From CAZQRP01 sp964596125 (GTDB lineage Bacteria > Chloroflexota > Dehalococcoidia > GIF9 > UBA5629): a stretch of 43,525 bases of DNA. How positions within the stretch are numbered: position 1 is the stretch's first letter; each line of letters opens with the position of its first letter. The stretch lies in contig CAZQRP010000026.1 of assembly GCA_964596125.1 (NCBI GenBank), forward strand, positions 1-43,525, in the 5' to 3' direction. The translations under genes and the position numbers were made by a program. The notes under the pieces were generated by a model. It was not told the DNA's origin. It did not search any database and saw only the letters and a list, made by a program, of their open reading frames with translations. This document shows positions 41,890 through 43,525 of this stretch, piece by piece.

Positions 41890-41913
41890 CTTTTATCTAT
41901 GCTATATTGTATA

Positions 41914-42120
41914 TTAATCTTGTAATTTATAACGCCGCTTAAAGCGTTCTACTCTACCAGCAGTATCCACGATTCTCTGCTCCCCTGTGAAGAAAGGATG
42001 GCATTTACTGCATAACTCAACTTTCAGTACTTCTCTGGTTGATCCGGTAGTGAAAGTATTACCACAGGAGCAGGTTACCTTGGCATCATTAAAAAATTTA
42101 GGATGAATCTTGTCTTTCAT
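41914..42120 (-). CDS. rpmE: 50S ribosomal protein L31
   Basis: The 68-residue protein has the L31 pattern with the zinc-binding cysteines: VTCSCGNTF and VELCSKCHPFFTGEQRIVD, ending in the basic RFKRRYKL. The four cysteines (C16, C18, C37, C40 or nearby) mark the zinc-containing L31 type rather than the zinc-free paralogue. It starts directly after the rpmA stop with the TAAATG arrangement, so the two are translationally coupled. A terminator follows. Confidence 0.95.
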   Translation of the reverse strand: MKDKIHPKFFNDAKVTCSCGNTFTTGSTREVLKVELCSKCHPFFTGEQRIVDTAGRVERFKRRYKLQD

Positions 42121-42375
42121 TTATTCAGAATAAATGCTAACCCTTCTTTTATTTTTAGTAGCGGGTTCGTATTTCACTATACCATTAATAAGGGCAAAAA
42201 GTGTATAGTCTTTACCTACTCCGACATTATTGCCGGGATAAATACGAGTTCCTCGTTGTCTCACCAGAATAGTGCCGGCATGGACCTTTTGTCCACTGTA
42301 CCTTTTCACACCCAGTCGCTTAGATTTACTATCGCGACCACATCGTGTGCTGCCCCCGCCCTTCTTATGTGCCAT
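42121..42375 (-). CDS. rpmA: 50S ribosomal protein L27
   Basis: The 84-residue protein begins AHKKGGGSTRCGRDSKSKRLG and continues VHAGTILVRQRGTRIYPGNNV, the typical L27 sequence reaching toward the peptidyl-transferase centre. There is no N-terminal extension of the Firmicutes cleaved type. The usual Asn after STR is Cys here. The start codon overlaps the last base of the rplU stop. Confidence 0.96.
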   Translation of the reverse strand: MAHKKGGGSTRCGRDSKSKRLGVKRYSGQKVHAGTILVRQRGTRIYPGNNVGVGKDYTLFALINGIVKYEPATKNKRRVSIYSE

Positions 42376-42755
42376 TAGTCTTTACCTCCACTTGTTACCT
42401 TTTCCTTTTGGGCGCTTCCTGATGCTTTATCGCCAGGTTTGACTATTTCCGTAATCTCCAATCTGGTAAAAAGCTGCCGATGCCCTTTCTTCACGCGATA
42501 GCGCACTTTGGGCTTATATTTGAAGACGATAATCTTATCACCCTTGCCTTCACCAATACACGTGGCGGTTACTTTTGCTTTATCGATAATCGGATTGCCG
42601 ATGATAGTATCCTTACCATCCGTAATAAATAGTACTTTAGAAAGCTCGATCTGTTCGCCTTCGCTTACTCCGAGATAGTCAACGTCTAATTTTTCTCCGG
42701 CGGCTACTTTATATTGTTTACCACCGGTTTCAACAATTGCATAGTTCTCTTTCAT
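42375..42755 (-). CDS. rplU: 50S ribosomal protein L21
   Basis: The 126-residue protein has NYAIVETGGKQYKVAAGEKLD, the conserved KYKPKVRYRVKKGHRQLFTRL motif and a charged C-terminal extension of about 20 residues (VKPGDKASGSAQKEKV). This makes it longer than the usual ~103. ATG at 42755 is the conserved start; the TTG at 42767 is not needed. It heads the rplU-rpmA-rpmE operon. Confidence 0.95.
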   Translation of the reverse strand: MKENYAIVETGGKQYKVAAGEKLDVDYLGVSEGEQIELSKVLFITDGKDTIIGNPIIDKAKVTATCIGEGKGDKIIVFKYKPKVRYRVKKGHRQLFTRLEITEIVKPGDKASGSAQKEKVTSGGKD

Positions 42756-42860
42756 GTTCAAACTCAATATTTAACCATTTTTAATAGATAAAGTCAAATC
42801 AATCAGGTGATTATATAGAAAATCGACTCACAGGAATATAGCGGTGTCCCTGTTTTTTAT

Positions 42861-43525
42861 TTAAAGCTTCCTTACTCTGCATAATAGGGCTTTAAGCTCG
42901 GTATATCCAGTTATCGGGTCACGGGGTTCTTGTGATGTCAGTACATTGGCATTGGCTTCAGACCAGCCATGAGGTATGCTGACTACATGAGGGACCAGGT
43001 CCTCAGTTGTCCTGGCCCTCATTCTTATTTCGCCTTTCTTTGTCTCGATTACTATCATGTCCCCATCGGAGATACCATGTGCCCTGGCGGTATCGGGATG
43101 CATCTCGGCGACTGGCTCCGGGGCTTCCTGCCGCAATGCGGGGACGTTTCTAAACTGAGTGTGCGTATATTGCAGGATCCGGGCACCGGTGGTCAGGATC
43201 AGTGGGTATTCCCTGGCCAGCTCCGGGCTGCTCACTGGACTCTGGCTCGGTTCGATATGAACCGGCAGTGGGTCATAGCCGTAATCAGCCAGTGTCTGCG
43301 AGTAAATCTCGATCTTCTTCGACGATGTATTGAATTCACCTTTCCGGAGCATTTCGTATTTCTTTTCGGCGAAGAATGCTCCTTCCGGATGTTGCTTCTC
43401 TAGCTGGTCGATGGTCAGACCGCTCGATTGCAGCCAGTATTCCACTATGTCATCATCGGTCTGCCATGGGAAAAGGTCGCCGTAGCCCATTTTTCTCCCC
43501 AGCTCAGACCAGAACTTCCAATCGG
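42861..43525 (-). CDS. Molybdopterin oxidoreductase, C-terminal part (5' end beyond window)
   Basis: The frame is open through the right edge (DWKFWSELGRKMGYGDLFPW), so the first methionine inside the window is internal. The visible part (about 220 residues) carries the C-terminal molybdopterin dinucleotide-binding barrel: YPLILTTGARILQYTHTQFRN, EMHPDTARAHGISDGDMIVIE, RTTEDLVPHVVSIPHGW, of the DMSO reductase / thiosulfate-polysulfide reductase superfamily. It probably supports anaerobic respiration. The end lies 105 bases before rplU. The catalytic and Fe-S regions are outside the window, so the substrate cannot be given. Confidence 0.88.
   Translation of the reverse strand, partial: DWKFWSELGRKMGYGDLFPWQTDDDIVEYWLQSSGLTIDQLEKQHPEGAFFAEKKYEMLRKGEFNTSSKKIEIYSQTLADYGYDPLPVHIEPSQSPVSSPELAREYPLILTTGARILQYTHTQFRNVPALRQEAPEPVAEMHPDTARAHGISDGDMIVIETKKGEIRMRARTTEDLVPHVVSIPHGWSEANANVLTSQEPRDPITGYTELKALLCRVRKL

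Noticed and set aside
42826..42856. Small stem ACAGG/CCTGT with T run between the molybdopterin gene and rplU
   Set aside because: The T run follows on the plus strand, where no gene ends; the stem is only five pairs with a 14-base loop.
1..43525. CRISPR array, integrase, transposase or rRNA
   Set aside because: No regularly spaced repeats, mobile-element enzymes or rRNA-like stretches were seen on either strand.

Overview
The window most resembles a chromosomal contig from an anaerobic, uncultured Chloroflexota bacterium, probably a non-dehalogenating member of class Dehalococcoidia. This placement is inference. It rests on moderate GC, many multi-PAS kinases and small TA modules, a bifunctional FBP aldolase/phosphatase, and a corrinoid methyltransferase cluster in an otherwise bacterial core (dnaN, rplU-rpmA-rpmE, his and moa genes). 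No tRNA, rRNA, CRISPR array or transposase was found.

Left part (1-7.1 kb): scattered small genes on both strands. They include a geranylgeranyl-reductase-like flavoprotein, two small Cys-rich proteins, a DsrE-like protein, a frameshifted SRPBCC gene, a RidA-like protein, a cysteine hydrolase and two YtxH proteins. 7.4-10.7 kb is an AT-rich accessory cassette: higB, a higA fused to an ImmA-like protease, a Beta-family gene, and a convergent sce7726-type PD-(D/E)XK protein. A near-consensus promoter with a 33-bp palindromic operator drives it.

11-23 kb holds extracytoplasmic and signalling genes: a divergent GH10 lipoprotein, a conserved lipoprotein, a double-PepSY protein with its two-component system (with an 11-bp tandem repeat in the promoter), and a large hybrid sensor kinase with a response regulator. 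This stretch is visibly eroded. The kinase has an in-frame UAA just before its G2 box, two receiver genes are fragments, a gene 5' end is joined to one fragment, and hicA also carries a premature UAA.

24-29.3 kb is core metabolism: dnaN, an FBP aldolase/phosphatase-rdgB-moaA-moaC operon, and the cobalamin adenosyltransferase cobO.

30-39.6 kb is the most interesting region. It is a same-strand methyl-transfer operon with a corrinoid protein, three tandem UroD-fold methyltransferases, an 1146-residue activator, an MtrH-like methyltransferase and a fourth UroD-fold (MtaA/CmuA-like) enzyme. The activator looks like RACo (2Fe-2S plus ASKHA), but a complete GltD-type FAD/NAD(P)H/Fe-S oxidoreductase is inserted in the middle of its ASKHA domain. 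The middle methyltransferase paralogue has lost all three predicted zinc ligands. The expected flow is methyl donor to Co(I) corrinoid protein via the UroD-fold enzymes, then to tetrahydrofolate via the MtrH-like enzyme. The fused activator would re-reduce Co(II) using NAD(P)H directly.

39.8-43.5 kb returns to core genes: hisA, hisI, DUF1385, rpmE, rpmA, rplU, and the 3' part of a molybdopterin oxidoreductase cut by the window edge.
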